Source: Desulfohalobiaceae bacterium (lineage in GTDB: Bacteria; Desulfobacterota; Desulfovibrionia; Desulfovibrionales; Desulfothermaceae). From it: 22,310 nucleotides of DNA. The translations under genes and the position numbers were made by a program. A model generated the notes under the pieces. The model saw only the letters and a list, made by a program, of their open reading frames with translations, searched no databases and had not been told where the DNA came from. Where the stretch lies: the NCBI GenBank assembly GCA_021737115.1, contig JAIPER010000009.1, positions 1-22,310 on the forward strand. The letters run 5' to 3'. Shown in pieces: positions 8,026-15,723 of the stretch; the stretch's first letter is position 1, and every line of letters starts with the position of its first letter.

Positions 8026-9234
8026 ATGCAGTACGATCTAGAGGAAAGTCTCGAGTTGATCAGGCGGGGGAGCGAGGAGATCATAGATGAACAGGAGCTC
8101 ATTTCCAAACTCAAACGCGGGGTTCCCTTGCGCGTCAAGGCCGGATTCGATCCCACCGCTCCGGATCTGCACCTCGGACATACGGTCCTTATCCAGAAAC
8201 TGAGGCATTTTCAGGTCCTCGGGCATACGGTCCTCTTTTTGATAGGTGATTTTACGGGACTGATCGGGGATCCCAGCGGGAAATCCGAAACCAGAAAAGC
8301 CTTGACCAGAGAAGAGGTGCTTCAGAACGCCGAGACCTACAAGAAACAGATTTTTCGAATCCTGGACCCGGAGAAGACCGAGATACTTTTCAACTCGACC
8401 TGGATGGAAACATTCACGGCCTACGACTTTGTTCAGCTCTGCTCGAAGTATACCGTGGCCAGGATGCTGGAGAGGGACGACTTTCACAAGCGCTTTGTCA
8501 ACAAGCAGCCCATTTCCATCCATGAGTTCCTCTATCCCCTGGCCCAGGGCTACGACTCCATAGCCATGAAGGCGGATGTAGAACTCGGTGGCACCGACCA
8601 GAAGTTCAACCTCTTAGTCGGCCGCACTCTGCAGAGGCAGGAAGGGCTCGAGCCCCAGGTCATTCTGACCATGCCCATTCTGGAAGGCTTGGACGGTGTA
8701 CAGAAGATGAGCAAATCCCTGGGAAATTACGTGGCCATTGAAGAGCCCCCCCAGGAGATGTATGGCAAACTCATGTCTGTTTCAGACGAGCTCATGTTCC
8801 GGTACTACGAGCTCATCTCGGACAAGAGTCTACAGGAAATCGAAGGACTCCAACAGGGCATTCAGGACGGCAGGCTGCACCCCAAAGCGGTCAAGGAGGA
8901 GCTGGCCCTGGAAATCACCGGCCGTTTTCACAGCCAGGTGGCGGCCAGGCGGGCCAGGGAAGAATTCAACCGGGTCTTTTCCGGGCAGGAACTGCCAGAG
9001 GATATTCCGGTGGTCAGGGTGAAATCAGGGGATCAGAACTCGATTCTCGAGGTTATGGCCCTTTCCGGACTCTTCAAGTCAAAAGGAGAAGCCAAGCGGT
9101 TGTGCAATCAGGGGGCGGTAACCAGAGACGGCCAAAAGATCACGGATCCTGCTCATGTGTTGTCGGCTGGCGAGCATGTCTTGAAATGCGGCAAGCGTAA
9201 GTTTTTAAAGGCCGAGGTCCTGGAGCAGGATTAA
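8026..9234 (+). CDS. tyrS: Tyrosyl-tRNA synthetase
   Basis: Class I aminoacyl-tRNA synthetase that charges tRNA-Tyr. The ATP-binding HLGH motif (residues 49-52) lies in PDLHLGHTVLIQKL, and KMSKS is at residues 227-231. The conserved FLIGDFTGLIGDPSGKS and the tyrosine-binding-region QGYDSIAMKADVELGGTDQ segments are present. An S4 RNA-binding domain occupies about residues 340-402. The length (402) and HLGH form fit the longer-type bacterial TyrRS (TyrZ/TyrS2 group). The start at ATG 8026 is chosen over the in-frame TTG at 8005 because AAGGTGG (8011-8017) sits 8 nt upstream of the ATG. It lies 28 nt after ymdB, probably in the same transcript. Confidence 0.96.
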   Translation: MQYDLEESLELIRRGSEEIIDEQELISKLKRGVPLRVKAGFDPTAPDLHLGHTVLIQKLRHFQVLGHTVLFLIGDFTGLIGDPSGKSETRKALTREEVLQNAETYKKQIFRILDPEKTEILFNSTWMETFTAYDFVQLCSKYTVARMLERDDFHKRFVNKQPISIHEFLYPLAQGYDSIAMKADVELGGTDQKFNLLVGRTLQRQEGLEPQVILTMPILEGLDGVQKMSKSLGNYVAIEEPPQEMYGKLMSVSDELMFRYYELISDKSLQEIEGLQQGIQDGRLHPKAVKEELALEITGRFHSQVAARRAREEFNRVFSGQELPEDIPVVRVKSGDQNSILEVMALSGLFKSKGEAKRLCNQGAVTRDGQKITDPAHVLSAGEHVLKCGKRKFLKAEVLEQD

Positions 9235-9296
9235 AGGATCGAAGGTTGCTGAATGATTACTGTAAAATGAATTTTATCAGAAGTTGGCGTAAATTA

Positions 9297-9403
9297 TAGA
9301 TACTTACGAGAGAAATAAATTGCAATGTTGCTGAAAATTAGAGCATCGACTACCAGGACTTTCGAATAGCAAGAACCTCAATTTATGACGAGCGTAAGTA
9401 TAG
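9297..9403. repeat. Imperfect hairpin-forming repeat abutting the prenyltransferase start
   Basis: The left arm (about 9297-9333, with ACTTACG at 9302-9308 and ATAAATTG at 9315-9322) is an imperfect reverse complement of the right arm (about 9367-9403, with CAATTTAT at 9379-9386 and CGTAAGT at 9393-9399). The spacer is about 35 nt. The right arm (9373-9403, 31 nt) recurs in the same orientation at 10405-10435 with only three differences. The region is AT-rich compared with the flanking genes and encodes nothing. The right edge is immediately followed by the ATG of the prenyltransferase gene. A related AAGTTGGCGTA word occurs at 9281 and at 2810. Confidence 0.65.
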
Positions 9404-10252
9404 ATGCTGAAGACCTATTGCCGCATGGTCAAGATCGAGCATTCGATCTTTGCCCTGCCCTTTGCCCTGATTGGATTGTTTCTGGCCGCAGGCGGATGGC
9501 CCGGCTGGGACAGGCTGCTATTGGTGGGTCTGGCCATGGTGGCCATCAGGTCTTTTGCCATGGGGGTCAATCGGCTTCTGGACCGAAGGATTGACGCCCG
9601 GAATCCAAGAACCAGTAAACGTCCCCTTGTGACCGGGGAAATGTCCGTGGCTCAAGCCTGGAGCCTTACCCTGGCCATGGGCATTGTTTTCGTGCTGAGC
9701 TGTGCCGGCCTGAACCAGACCTGCCTGCTGCTATCCCCGTTGGCCCTGATCTGGTCCGGACTCTATAGCTACAGTAAAAAATTGACCTGGCTCTGCCATT
9801 TCTGGCTGGGTTCGGTCCTTGGCTTGGCCCCGGTAGGCGGCTGGCTGGCCTATGAGCCGAGATTGGCCCTTCCGGCGGTCATGTTTTTTTTCGGGGTCCT
9901 CTTCTGGGTGGCCGGATTTGATATCCTCTACTCCTGTCAGGACCGGGACTTCGATCGCAGTCTGGGTTTGAAGTCGGCCCCGGCCTGTCTGGATCTTCCA
10001 GGTTCCCTGCATTTGTCTACTCTTTCCCACCTGCTGGCTTCCCTGTTCTTCCTGCTGGCCGGCTGGACCGCTTCCCTCGGGGGAGTGTATTTCGTGATCT
10101 GGTTTCTGGTCAGCGCCCTCCTGCTCTTCGAGCACAGACTGGTTTCCGCAGATGACATGAGCCGTGTCAATCTGGCTTTTTTTACCCTGAACGGCGTGAT
10201 AGCCCTGGTGCTCTGTCTGGGGGTGCTGGCGGATCTGTTCTTGGTATACTGA
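9404..10252 (+). CDS. UbiA-family prenyltransferase (MqnP-like, menaquinone biosynthesis)
   Basis: An integral membrane aromatic prenyltransferase that attaches a polyprenyl chain to a quinone precursor. The first Asp-rich motif is NRLLDRRIDARNP (N56, D60, D64). The second is DILYSCQDRDFDRSLG (D173, D180, D184). The N-terminal VKIEHSIFALPFALIG segment is typical of the family, and about eight hydrophobic helices are visible. The second motif form GFDILY-CQD-xFD resembles the UbiA subgroup associated with the futalosine pathway (MqnP). The substrate is therefore inferred to be a menaquinone precursor rather than 4-hydroxybenzoate. An in-frame TAG lies directly before the ATG, and no clear ribosome-binding site exists because the repeat fills this space. 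The N-terminus is short, and translation could instead begin at M8. Confidence 0.88.
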   Translation: MLKTYCRMVKIEHSIFALPFALIGLFLAAGGWPGWDRLLLVGLAMVAIRSFAMGVNRLLDRRIDARNPRTSKRPLVTGEMSVAQAWSLTLAMGIVFVLSCAGLNQTCLLLSPLALIWSGLYSYSKKLTWLCHFWLGSVLGLAPVGGWLAYEPRLALPAVMFFFGVLFWVAGFDILYSCQDRDFDRSLGLKSAPACLDLPGSLHLSTLSHLLASLFFLLAGWTASLGGVYFVIWFLVSALLLFEHRLVSADDMSRVNLAFFTLNGVIALVLCLGVLADLFLVY

Positions 10253-10325
10253 TCCCGATTTCAGATGGGTTTGAAGGGCTGGAAAAGAAGAAAAAGTACA
10301 AACTTGTCGCGTTCTCTGGGTTAAT

Positions 10326-10357
10326 TCCGTCATTCCGGCGGAGGCCGGAATGACGGA
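10326..10357. repeat. REP-like palindrome between convergent genes
   Basis: Perfect 14-bp arms (TCCGTCATTCCGGC and its reverse complement) flank a GGAG loop. The 'GTCATTCCGGC...GCCGGAATGAC' form is a familiar dispersed palindrome type in proteobacterial intergenic regions. It lies between the convergent prenyltransferase (+) and GGDEF/EAL (-) genes. It could act as a bidirectional 3'-end stabiliser or weak terminator, but no T-tract follows on either strand. Confidence 0.85.
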
Positions 10358-10404
10358 CAAGAGAATGAGGCATCTGAAGAACTGAAAGTACGCAAAAACT
10401 GGAT

Positions 10405-10435
10405 GAACCTGAATTTATGCCGACCGTAAGTATAG
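10405..10435. repeat. Second copy of the 31-nt repeat, overlapping the GGDEF/EAL 3' end
   Basis: This stretch matches 9373-9403 at 28 of 31 positions in the same orientation. On the - strand its last 21 bases (10435-10415) encode the final LYLRSA and stop codon of the GGDEF/EAL protein, so the repeat supplies that protein's C-terminus. Confidence 0.75.
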
Positions 10436-12664
10436 TTCCTCGATCCGTTTTTTGTTCTGGGGCGGGGCAAAGTAGAAACCCTGTCCGAGGTGGCACCTCA
10501 TCGTCTTCAGCCTGGCCAGCTGCTGGAAGTCTTCAATCCCTTCGGCCACTACCTTGATATCCAGTTTCGAACATAACTCCAGCATCGAGGTCACGATGTT
10601 GAAATTGGTCTGATCACTGTTGATGTTTTTGACCAGGAGCTTGTCTATCTTCACGAGGTCGATGGAAAATTGGTTCAAGTACTTCAGGGATGAGTATCCG
10701 GTGCCGAAATCATCTATGGAAATGGATATGCCTAATCCTTTGAGATCGTTTATTGTTTGCAAAGCTTGACCCGAGTCGTCGATAAAGATGCTTTCGGTAA
10801 TTTCGAGGTTGACGTTTTCAAGAGGCAATCGGGCCTTGGCCGCCATTTTCCTGATATTTTCGACAAAGTCGTTTTCAAGCAGTTGCTTGACCGAAAGATT
10901 GATACTCAAATAGAGCTTGTCTAACCGGGAGAAGCGGGACATCCACTGGGCGTAGTCGCTGAAGGCAAGCTCGAATATTTTTTGTCCCAATGGGATGATC
11001 AGTCCGGTTTCTTCGGCAATGGGAATGAAGCTGTTGGGAGGGATGATGCCGAGTTCGGGATGCTGCCAGCGGACAAGGGTTTCTACGCCGTAGAGCTGAT
11101 TGGTGTCCAGATTGATCAAGGGCTGGTATTGGACGAAAAACTCCCCATTCTGGATGCCTTTTTGTAAGTGGTTTTCCAGAAGGAGCTTTCGCTCGATGTC
11201 CTTGTCTTCTATTTCATGGAAATAGATGATCTTGTTGCGGCCCTTTTTCTTGGCCTCATACATGCTCATGTCTGCCAGCCGGATCACGTCCGTCTGTTCT
11301 ATCTGTTGCTCGGTGCTGATCAGGATGCCCATGCTCATGGTCATAAAAATTTCATTGTTGTCGAGTTCCATGGGTGTTTGAAATTCTTCCAGAATTCTTT
11401 TCGAGACCCGTTCGCAGTCTTGACTGCCCTGGATATCATCGAGCAGAATCACGAATTCGTCACCGCCAAATCTGGCCAGGGTGTCCATTTCACGAATGGA
11501 TTTTGAGATTTTCTGGGCGGCTTGAATAAGCAGCTGATCCCCGTAGTGATGTCCCAGGGTATCGTTGATGGTCTTGAACCGGTCCAGATCGATGAAGATA
11601 ACGGCATAGTTGAAGTTCTGGTGCCGTTTCTTTTTTTTAATCGCTTGCGCGAGCCTGCCCTGCAGGAGCAGCCGGTTCGGCAAGTTGGTGAGGGGGTCGT
11701 GAAAAGCCTGGAAGTGGAGTTTTTTTTCAACCTCCTTGAGGGTGGTCACATCAGTGAGCGAGATGATGTATTGATCATCGAGGCCCAGGGCGGAGATTTT
11801 CAAAAAGACCGTTTTTCTCTGGTTTGCCTGGTTTTCGAAGGTATACTCAGTGGGTTTTCCCCGGGGATCTCTTTTTGCACTTGACAGGAGCCTCGGAAAA
11901 CTGAATTGGGGATCTTGGATGATGAAGTCGGAAATTTTTTTCCTGCCGATCAACTGCTTCCGGGTATACCCGGAGAATTGGAGGAATTCAGTGTTCGAAT
12001 AGACGATCTCCCCCTGGGAATCAACGACCAGGGTTGGATTGCCGGTGTTTTCAAAGGTGTTTCTGTAGATGATTTCCGATTTCGAGAGCTGAGCGTTTTT
12101 GTCGATCAATTCTTCGTTCTTCTGATCTATCAGTTGGTAGAGTTCAAAGTTTTCTAATGCATAACAGGTTGATTTTATGATTATGGTGGTTATTTTGTCG
12201 ACGATGTACTGTTCAAAGGGCTTTTTCTCCAAAAAGCAGATGAATATCCCATAGGTCTTGGACGTGGTGGCCAGGGCGTGAAGCAGGAGATTGTATTTGC
12301 CGTCCCTGGACCGGGAGGTCAGGGTCCTTTTTTCCCGGAAGGCCAGAGCCACCATCCCTTTTTCAATCAAATGATCGACCGTTTCCTCGATCATGGATTC
12401 CCATTCGGGCCGGTCGCAATGCTCGAGCTCGATGTCCGAAGTCGATCCGTCGACTGCATAAAAGGCGTAAAAGGATATGGGCAGGAGCTGTTTGAGACCC
12501 TGGACGGCCCGTTCAAAAATGTCTTTTCTGTTTTTGAACTTGGTCAGGGAGGTCTGATAGTCTCCCAGGGAGGCGCAGAGTTCCAGTGCTTCCTGGGAAT
12601 ATTGGACAACCTCTTCCAGGCGTTCATACTGATTCGGGTCGATTTCTTTAGTCAGGAATTCCAT
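10415..12664 (-). CDS. GAF-like/PAS/GGDEF/EAL c-di-GMP turnover protein
   Basis: A 749-residue soluble protein with both c-di-GMP synthase and phosphodiesterase domains. An N-terminal region (about 1-180) looks like a GAF-type sensor, followed by a short coiled linker and a PAS domain (about 195-315). The GGDEF domain follows (about 320-480), with intact RFGGDEF (400-404) and an inhibitory-site RxxD (R391-D394) five residues before it. The EAL domain (about 490-740) reads ETL instead of EAL at 528-530 but keeps the metal-binding Glu. Also present are NLSVKQL, LEITES, IDDFGTGYSSL, VKIDK, AEGIE and the QGFYF Gln, so both domains may be active. No transmembrane segment is seen. It overlaps the upstream HDOD gene by 17 nt, has no clear ribosome-binding site, and is likely translationally coupled. 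Confidence 0.95.
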   Translation of the reverse strand: MEFLTKEIDPNQYERLEEVVQYSQEALELCASLGDYQTSLTKFKNRKDIFERAVQGLKQLLPISFYAFYAVDGSTSDIELEHCDRPEWESMIEETVDHLIEKGMVALAFREKRTLTSRSRDGKYNLLLHALATTSKTYGIFICFLEKKPFEQYIVDKITTIIIKSTCYALENFELYQLIDQKNEELIDKNAQLSKSEIIYRNTFENTGNPTLVVDSQGEIVYSNTEFLQFSGYTRKQLIGRKKISDFIIQDPQFSFPRLLSSAKRDPRGKPTEYTFENQANQRKTVFLKISALGLDDQYIISLTDVTTLKEVEKKLHFQAFHDPLTNLPNRLLLQGRLAQAIKKKKRHQNFNYAVIFIDLDRFKTINDTLGHHYGDQLLIQAAQKISKSIREMDTLARFGGDEFVILLDDIQGSQDCERVSKRILEEFQTPMELDNNEIFMTMSMGILISTEQQIEQTDVIRLADMSMYEAKKKGRNKIIYFHEIEDKDIERKLLLENHLQKGIQNGEFFVQYQPLINLDTNQLYGVETLVRWQHPELGIIPPNSFIPIAEETGLIIPLGQKIFELAFSDYAQWMSRFSRLDKLYLSINLSVKQLLENDFVENIRKMAAKARLPLENVNLEITESIFIDDSGQALQTINDLKGLGISISIDDFGTGYSSLKYLNQFSIDLVKIDKLLVKNINSDQTNFNIVTSMLELCSKLDIKVVAEGIEDFQQLARLKTMRCHLGQGFYFAPPQNKKRIEELYLRSA

Positions 12665-13907
12665 AAATAATTTCGAATATGTCTTCGAGCTGGTTGTCTA
12701 CCTCGTTGATCAGCGGTTGCAGGATCTCTTTGTCGAGTTTAAGTCCTTGGCGGACATGGGGTTCGATGATCGGGACAAAGTATTCGCCGCTGTTTCCAAT
12801 CTCCAGGGCATTGACGATAACGTCGGCCAGGTTGACGATCGACGTTTCCGCCAGGGAGCCGTCCAGGCCTGGAAAATGGTGATGTTTGATCATTTTCCCC
12901 AGGCTCTCCGGGAGGTTCCATTGATTGGCCAGATGAGCCCCTATCTGGGAATGGTCCAGGCCGAAGGTGTTCGTCTCTGCGGTGAACAGAAAGATCTCTT
13001 CCTTGCGCACCTGTTGAAAGAGGCCCAGGTACTCCTTGGGCAGATTCTGGATCAGGATCAGGCGCCCGATATCGTGGAGCAGACCGGCCACGAAAAATCG
13101 TTCAGCATCCATTTGTCTCGGATAATAGCTGGACAAGAGCCTGGCCGCTGTGCCGCAGGCTATGCTGTGTTCCCAGAAAGAGACCATGTTCAAGAGCTGG
13201 GAGGGAATGTTCTTAAAGAGGGAGACTGCGGAAACGCCGCTGACAATGGTCATCAACTGGTTGGTGCCGACCAGGGCCAGAGCCCAGGTCAAGGTGTCAA
13301 CCTTTTGTTTGAGGCTGTAAAAGCTGCTGTTGACCAGTTGCAGGACCTTGGCCGACAAGGTGACGTCCTTGCTGACGATGCCGGCGATATCGTTCAGGGA
13401 AGCTTCAGGGTTGTTGATGGCAGCAATGGTTTTGTAGTAGATATCGGGTATCGTCCCCAAATGAAGGGTCTTTTGGATAAGGTGCTCAGGGTTGATTCTT
13501 TTGCTTCTTGTCCGGACCTGGAGGGGGGCCTGCTCGAATTCCCGATAGCTGTCCAGAGGGTTGCTTTCAGGTTTTTTCCATAGCTGATGCGCCTTTCTCA
13601 GGCTGCTGATCCGGAAGAGTTCAAAGACAAAAGGATCATTCAGATCGTTGTATTGGAATCTGTATCTGGTGAGCTCTTCGGATTTTTTAAGAATATCTCC
13701 GGGCGGAGAAAAATCGTCACCAGCCTCTTTTCCAGGCTCGGCCACATTATTGATCTGGATTTCCCCAATCCCCCAGATCTTGAAGATCCGGATCAGTTTT
13801 GTGGTGATTTCCTGACCAGAAGGCGCTAGAAGGCGTCCCTGCTGATCTTTGACGTCCCGGCTGATAATCATGCCCGGGACAATCTTGCTGGTGCTTATGT
13901 GGGCCAT
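12648..13907 (-). CDS. HDOD domain signalling protein (419 aa)
   Basis: HDOD proteins are HD-related output or scaffold domains common in signal transduction of motility and c-di-GMP systems. This one has an N-terminal domain of about 110 residues (start AHISTSKIVPGMIISRDV) that resembles the segment preceding HD-GYP/HDOD domains in other proteins. The HDOD domain covers about 140-370, with LVNSSFYSLKQKVDTL, AGLLHDIGRLIL (H278, D279), LDHSQIGAHLANQWNLP and KHHHFPG. A C-terminal helical tail follows. Its ATG has an AGGA motif 3 nt upstream. It ends inside the start of the GGDEF/EAL gene (17-nt overlap), so the pair is probably functionally linked. A 118-bp gap with a short tandem repeat lies upstream and could hold its own promoter. 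Confidence 0.92.
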   Translation of the reverse strand: MAHISTSKIVPGMIISRDVKDQQGRLLAPSGQEITTKLIRIFKIWGIGEIQINNVAEPGKEAGDDFSPPGDILKKSEELTRYRFQYNDLNDPFVFELFRISSLRKAHQLWKKPESNPLDSYREFEQAPLQVRTRSKRINPEHLIQKTLHLGTIPDIYYKTIAAINNPEASLNDIAGIVSKDVTLSAKVLQLVNSSFYSLKQKVDTLTWALALVGTNQLMTIVSGVSAVSLFKNIPSQLLNMVSFWEHSIACGTAARLLSSYYPRQMDAERFFVAGLLHDIGRLILIQNLPKEYLGLFQQVRKEEIFLFTAETNTFGLDHSQIGAHLANQWNLPESLGKMIKHHHFPGLDGSLAETSIVNLADVIVNALEIGNSGEYFVPIIEPHVRQGLKLDKEILQPLINEVDNQLEDIFEIIYGIPD

Positions 13908-13979
13908 GCGTCCTATTGGCTTTAAGAAAAATTTTTGGGTTTATGCCAGATAACCAGCTCTTATTCTTTGTCTTAACAA

Positions 13980-14007
13980 TCGAAAATCGAAAATCCAAAA
14001 TCTAAAA
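13980..14007. repeat. Four-unit heptamer tandem repeat
   Basis: Four consecutive 7-bp units read TCGAAAA, TCGAAAA, TCCAAAA, TCTAAAA. They sit in the only sizeable gap (118 bp) of the right-hand gene run, upstream of the HDOD-GGDEF/EAL gene pair on the - strand. The repeat is AT-rich unlike its surroundings. A promoter role is possible but not shown. Confidence 0.8.
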
Positions 14008-14025
14008 GTCTATACAAGGGGTTGC

Positions 14026-14502
14026 TTACTTCGGTTTCAAGAGTTCGTATCCTTCATTGATCAAAGCCATTGTTGTCTTGTCTCCTCCCTTATCAGGGTG
14101 AAAACGCTTGGCCATGCAGCGTCGCTTCCACCTCAAATTTGCTGCCTCATCGAGCACCGAATCCAAATTGAAAAGGTTCCGGAAAGCCGTCACCTTGTCC
14201 TGGTAGTTGAGTTTTTGGATTTCTTCAAAGAATGTTGGAGAGAGGTTTTCAATGTACAGGGCAAACCTTCTTTTGCTGATCTCTTCCCTGAGTGTAAAAT
14301 TTGTAACATAGCGGACCACAAATTCGAGGATGTCTCTTTTGTCAAAGCGGCTGAAACGACCCAGGGCCTCGTACTGCCGCATAGTGTCTGTATCCCTTAC
14401 CCAGAGGATGCAGCACTCTTCGCTGGCGGCACTCCAGGTAACCTTGAAACGGAAATTGTCGATGACAATTTTGGTCAGGGTTTCATGATACAGATGATCC
14501 AT
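14026..14502 (-). CDS. Protein with C-terminal J-domain-like segment
   Basis: A 158-residue protein. The N-terminal part (about 1-105) matches no family that I recognise. The C-terminus (about 108-158) looks like a compact J-domain: a helix-II-like RWKRRCMAKRFHPDKGGD with the HPD tripeptide at 135-137, then a helix-III-like ALINEGYELL. J-domains stimulate the ATPase of DnaK/Hsp70 partners, so this may be a co-chaperone adaptor whose N-terminal part selects clients. It lies 26 nt after an HDOD gene in the chemotaxis-HDOD run. No good ribosome-binding site precedes the chosen ATG, so the start is uncertain. The J-domain call is fairly good, but the biological role is unknown. Confidence 0.75.
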   Translation of the reverse strand: MDHLYHETLTKIVIDNFRFKVTWSAASEECCILWVRDTDTMRQYEALGRFSRFDKRDILEFVVRYVTNFTLREEISKRRFALYIENLSPTFFEEIQKLNYQDKVTAFRNLFNLDSVLDEAANLRWKRRCMAKRFHPDKGGDKTTMALINEGYELLKPK

Positions 14503-14528
14503 ACTGTGGAATTGAAATATTTACAAAT

Positions 14529-15401
14529 TCAGATAAAGGACATCAGGAGGCTGGATTTGGCTGATTCTTCTTCAACCCGAATCATTACACGGAAAAGGGT
14601 GTCCTTGTCCAGTTTGAATTCTTGATCGAATTCTTTCTGATGGATCTGCTCGAATGCATTGCCGCTGTTTCCAAGTCTGTTTTTGTTCACTTCCCTGTCG
14701 GCAAGGGAACAGATGGTGACCAGTTCCCGGTGCTCTACTGTGGCCTTTTCCGGACTATGATGCCAGCGGATGACCTCGAGGAGCTGTTCAGAGAGATTCC
14801 ACCTTTGTCCCAACCAGGCCCCGGCCTGGGCATGGTCCACCCCCAGGACTCTGGTCTCTGCGGCGGACAAGGGGATCAGCTCTTCTTGGCTTACTTTCAG
14901 GGCCGCAAGAAATTGGTCGTGAAAAAACTGTGCAAAGACAATTTTTCCGATGTCGTGCAAAAGACCGCAGAGATGCAACACGTCTTGGCTTGGGCCCTGA
15001 TCCGTGGGCCGGTCTAAACAGGCAGAAAGAATTTCTGCAGTGATGCCTGTGTAGATGCAGTGCCGCCAGAATTCGGTCCGGTTGAACAAATGCCTTGAAG
15101 TCGGCGGAAAGGTTGAAAAGACGGCTGCCGACATGGCAATATTGTTCACGGTTTGAAAGCCGAGCTTGACTATGGCCGACTTGAGGGAGGTGACCTTCCT
15201 GACGCCGAGATAGAATGAAGAGTTCACGACTTTCATGATGCGGGCCATGATGGCCGGGTCGTCTTCAATGATTCCCACAACCTGGTCTATATCAGCCTCG
15301 GGATCTCCCAAGGCTCGGCCGAGGTGGTCGATAACCAGAGGCAGGGTCGGGAGGTTTTCAATGGATTCCAGGCGATTCTTGATTTTCTGGGGCAGCATCA
15401 T
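14529..15401 (-). CDS. HDOD domain protein (290 aa)
   Basis: A short HDOD protein. The domain covers almost the whole length, with ENLPTLPLVIDHL, DPAIMARIMKVVNSSFYLG, CGLLHDIGKIVFAQ (H149, D150), GVDHAQAGAWLGQRWNL and RWHHSPE. There is no attached receiver or other enzyme domain, so it likely acts as a stand-alone scaffold or output. An AGGAAA motif lies 3 nt before ATG 15401 and 6 nt before a second ATG at 15398, so the latter may be the real start. It follows the ComFB-like gene by 22 nt. Confidence 0.93.
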   Translation of the reverse strand: MMLPQKIKNRLESIENLPTLPLVIDHLGRALGDPEADIDQVVGIIEDDPAIMARIMKVVNSSFYLGVRKVTSLKSAIVKLGFQTVNNIAMSAAVFSTFPPTSRHLFNRTEFWRHCIYTGITAEILSACLDRPTDQGPSQDVLHLCGLLHDIGKIVFAQFFHDQFLAALKVSQEELIPLSAAETRVLGVDHAQAGAWLGQRWNLSEQLLEVIRWHHSPEKATVEHRELVTICSLADREVNKNRLGNSGNAFEQIHQKEFDQEFKLDKDTLFRVMIRVEEESAKSSLLMSFI

Positions 15402-15423
15402 GTGTTTCCTGAAGCGGTCTCTT

Positions 15424-15723
15424 TTATTTTGTCGGATGAGCGCTTACTTTCTCGATGGCTTTGCGCAGGGCCTCACGGATTTGTTCGTCAGAGACAGGCT
15501 CCTGCAAAACGATCGACATTTGCTGGGTATACCTGGGTGGCAGCAAATTGAGGGTCAAGGCATAAATATCTTGAATGTTGATGACATGAGGTTCAATTTC
15601 CGGATATTCTTTAAGAATTTCAGGTAATTGATCGATTACCCTGATCTCGTTGCGATTTCTGATTCTATTGAGATCGATACCCCTGAAAGAGTGTTTCGTT
15701 TTCAATATGTTGTTGCCAGTCAT
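15424..15723 (-). CDS. ComFB-like protein (late competence development ComFB family)
   Basis: A 99-residue cytoplasmic protein. The segment VINIQDIYALTLNLLPPRY (residues 47-65) matches the ComFB family core, in which a DVxALALNxLPPRY motif is conserved. The Cys pairs found in some family members are absent. Cyanobacterial members have been reported as c-di-nucleotide (c-di-GMP/c-di-AMP) receptors, so a signalling role here is plausible but inferred. Its ATG overlaps the cheB stop by 4 nt (ATGA), showing translational coupling, and an HDOD gene follows. Its position between a methylesterase and HDOD/GGDEF-EAL genes fits a link between chemotaxis and c-di-GMP. Confidence 0.75.
   Translation of the reverse strand: MTGNNILKTKHSFRGIDLNRIRNRNEIRVIDQLPEILKEYPEIEPHVINIQDIYALTLNLLPPRYTQQMSIVLQEPVSDEQIREALRKAIEKVSAHPTK

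Noticed and set aside
12717..13583. 288-residue + strand frame opposite the HDOD gene, and the similar 287-residue frame at 19112-19975 opposite cheR
   Set aside because: Both are antisense to genes with clear conserved motifs and show no domain of their own.
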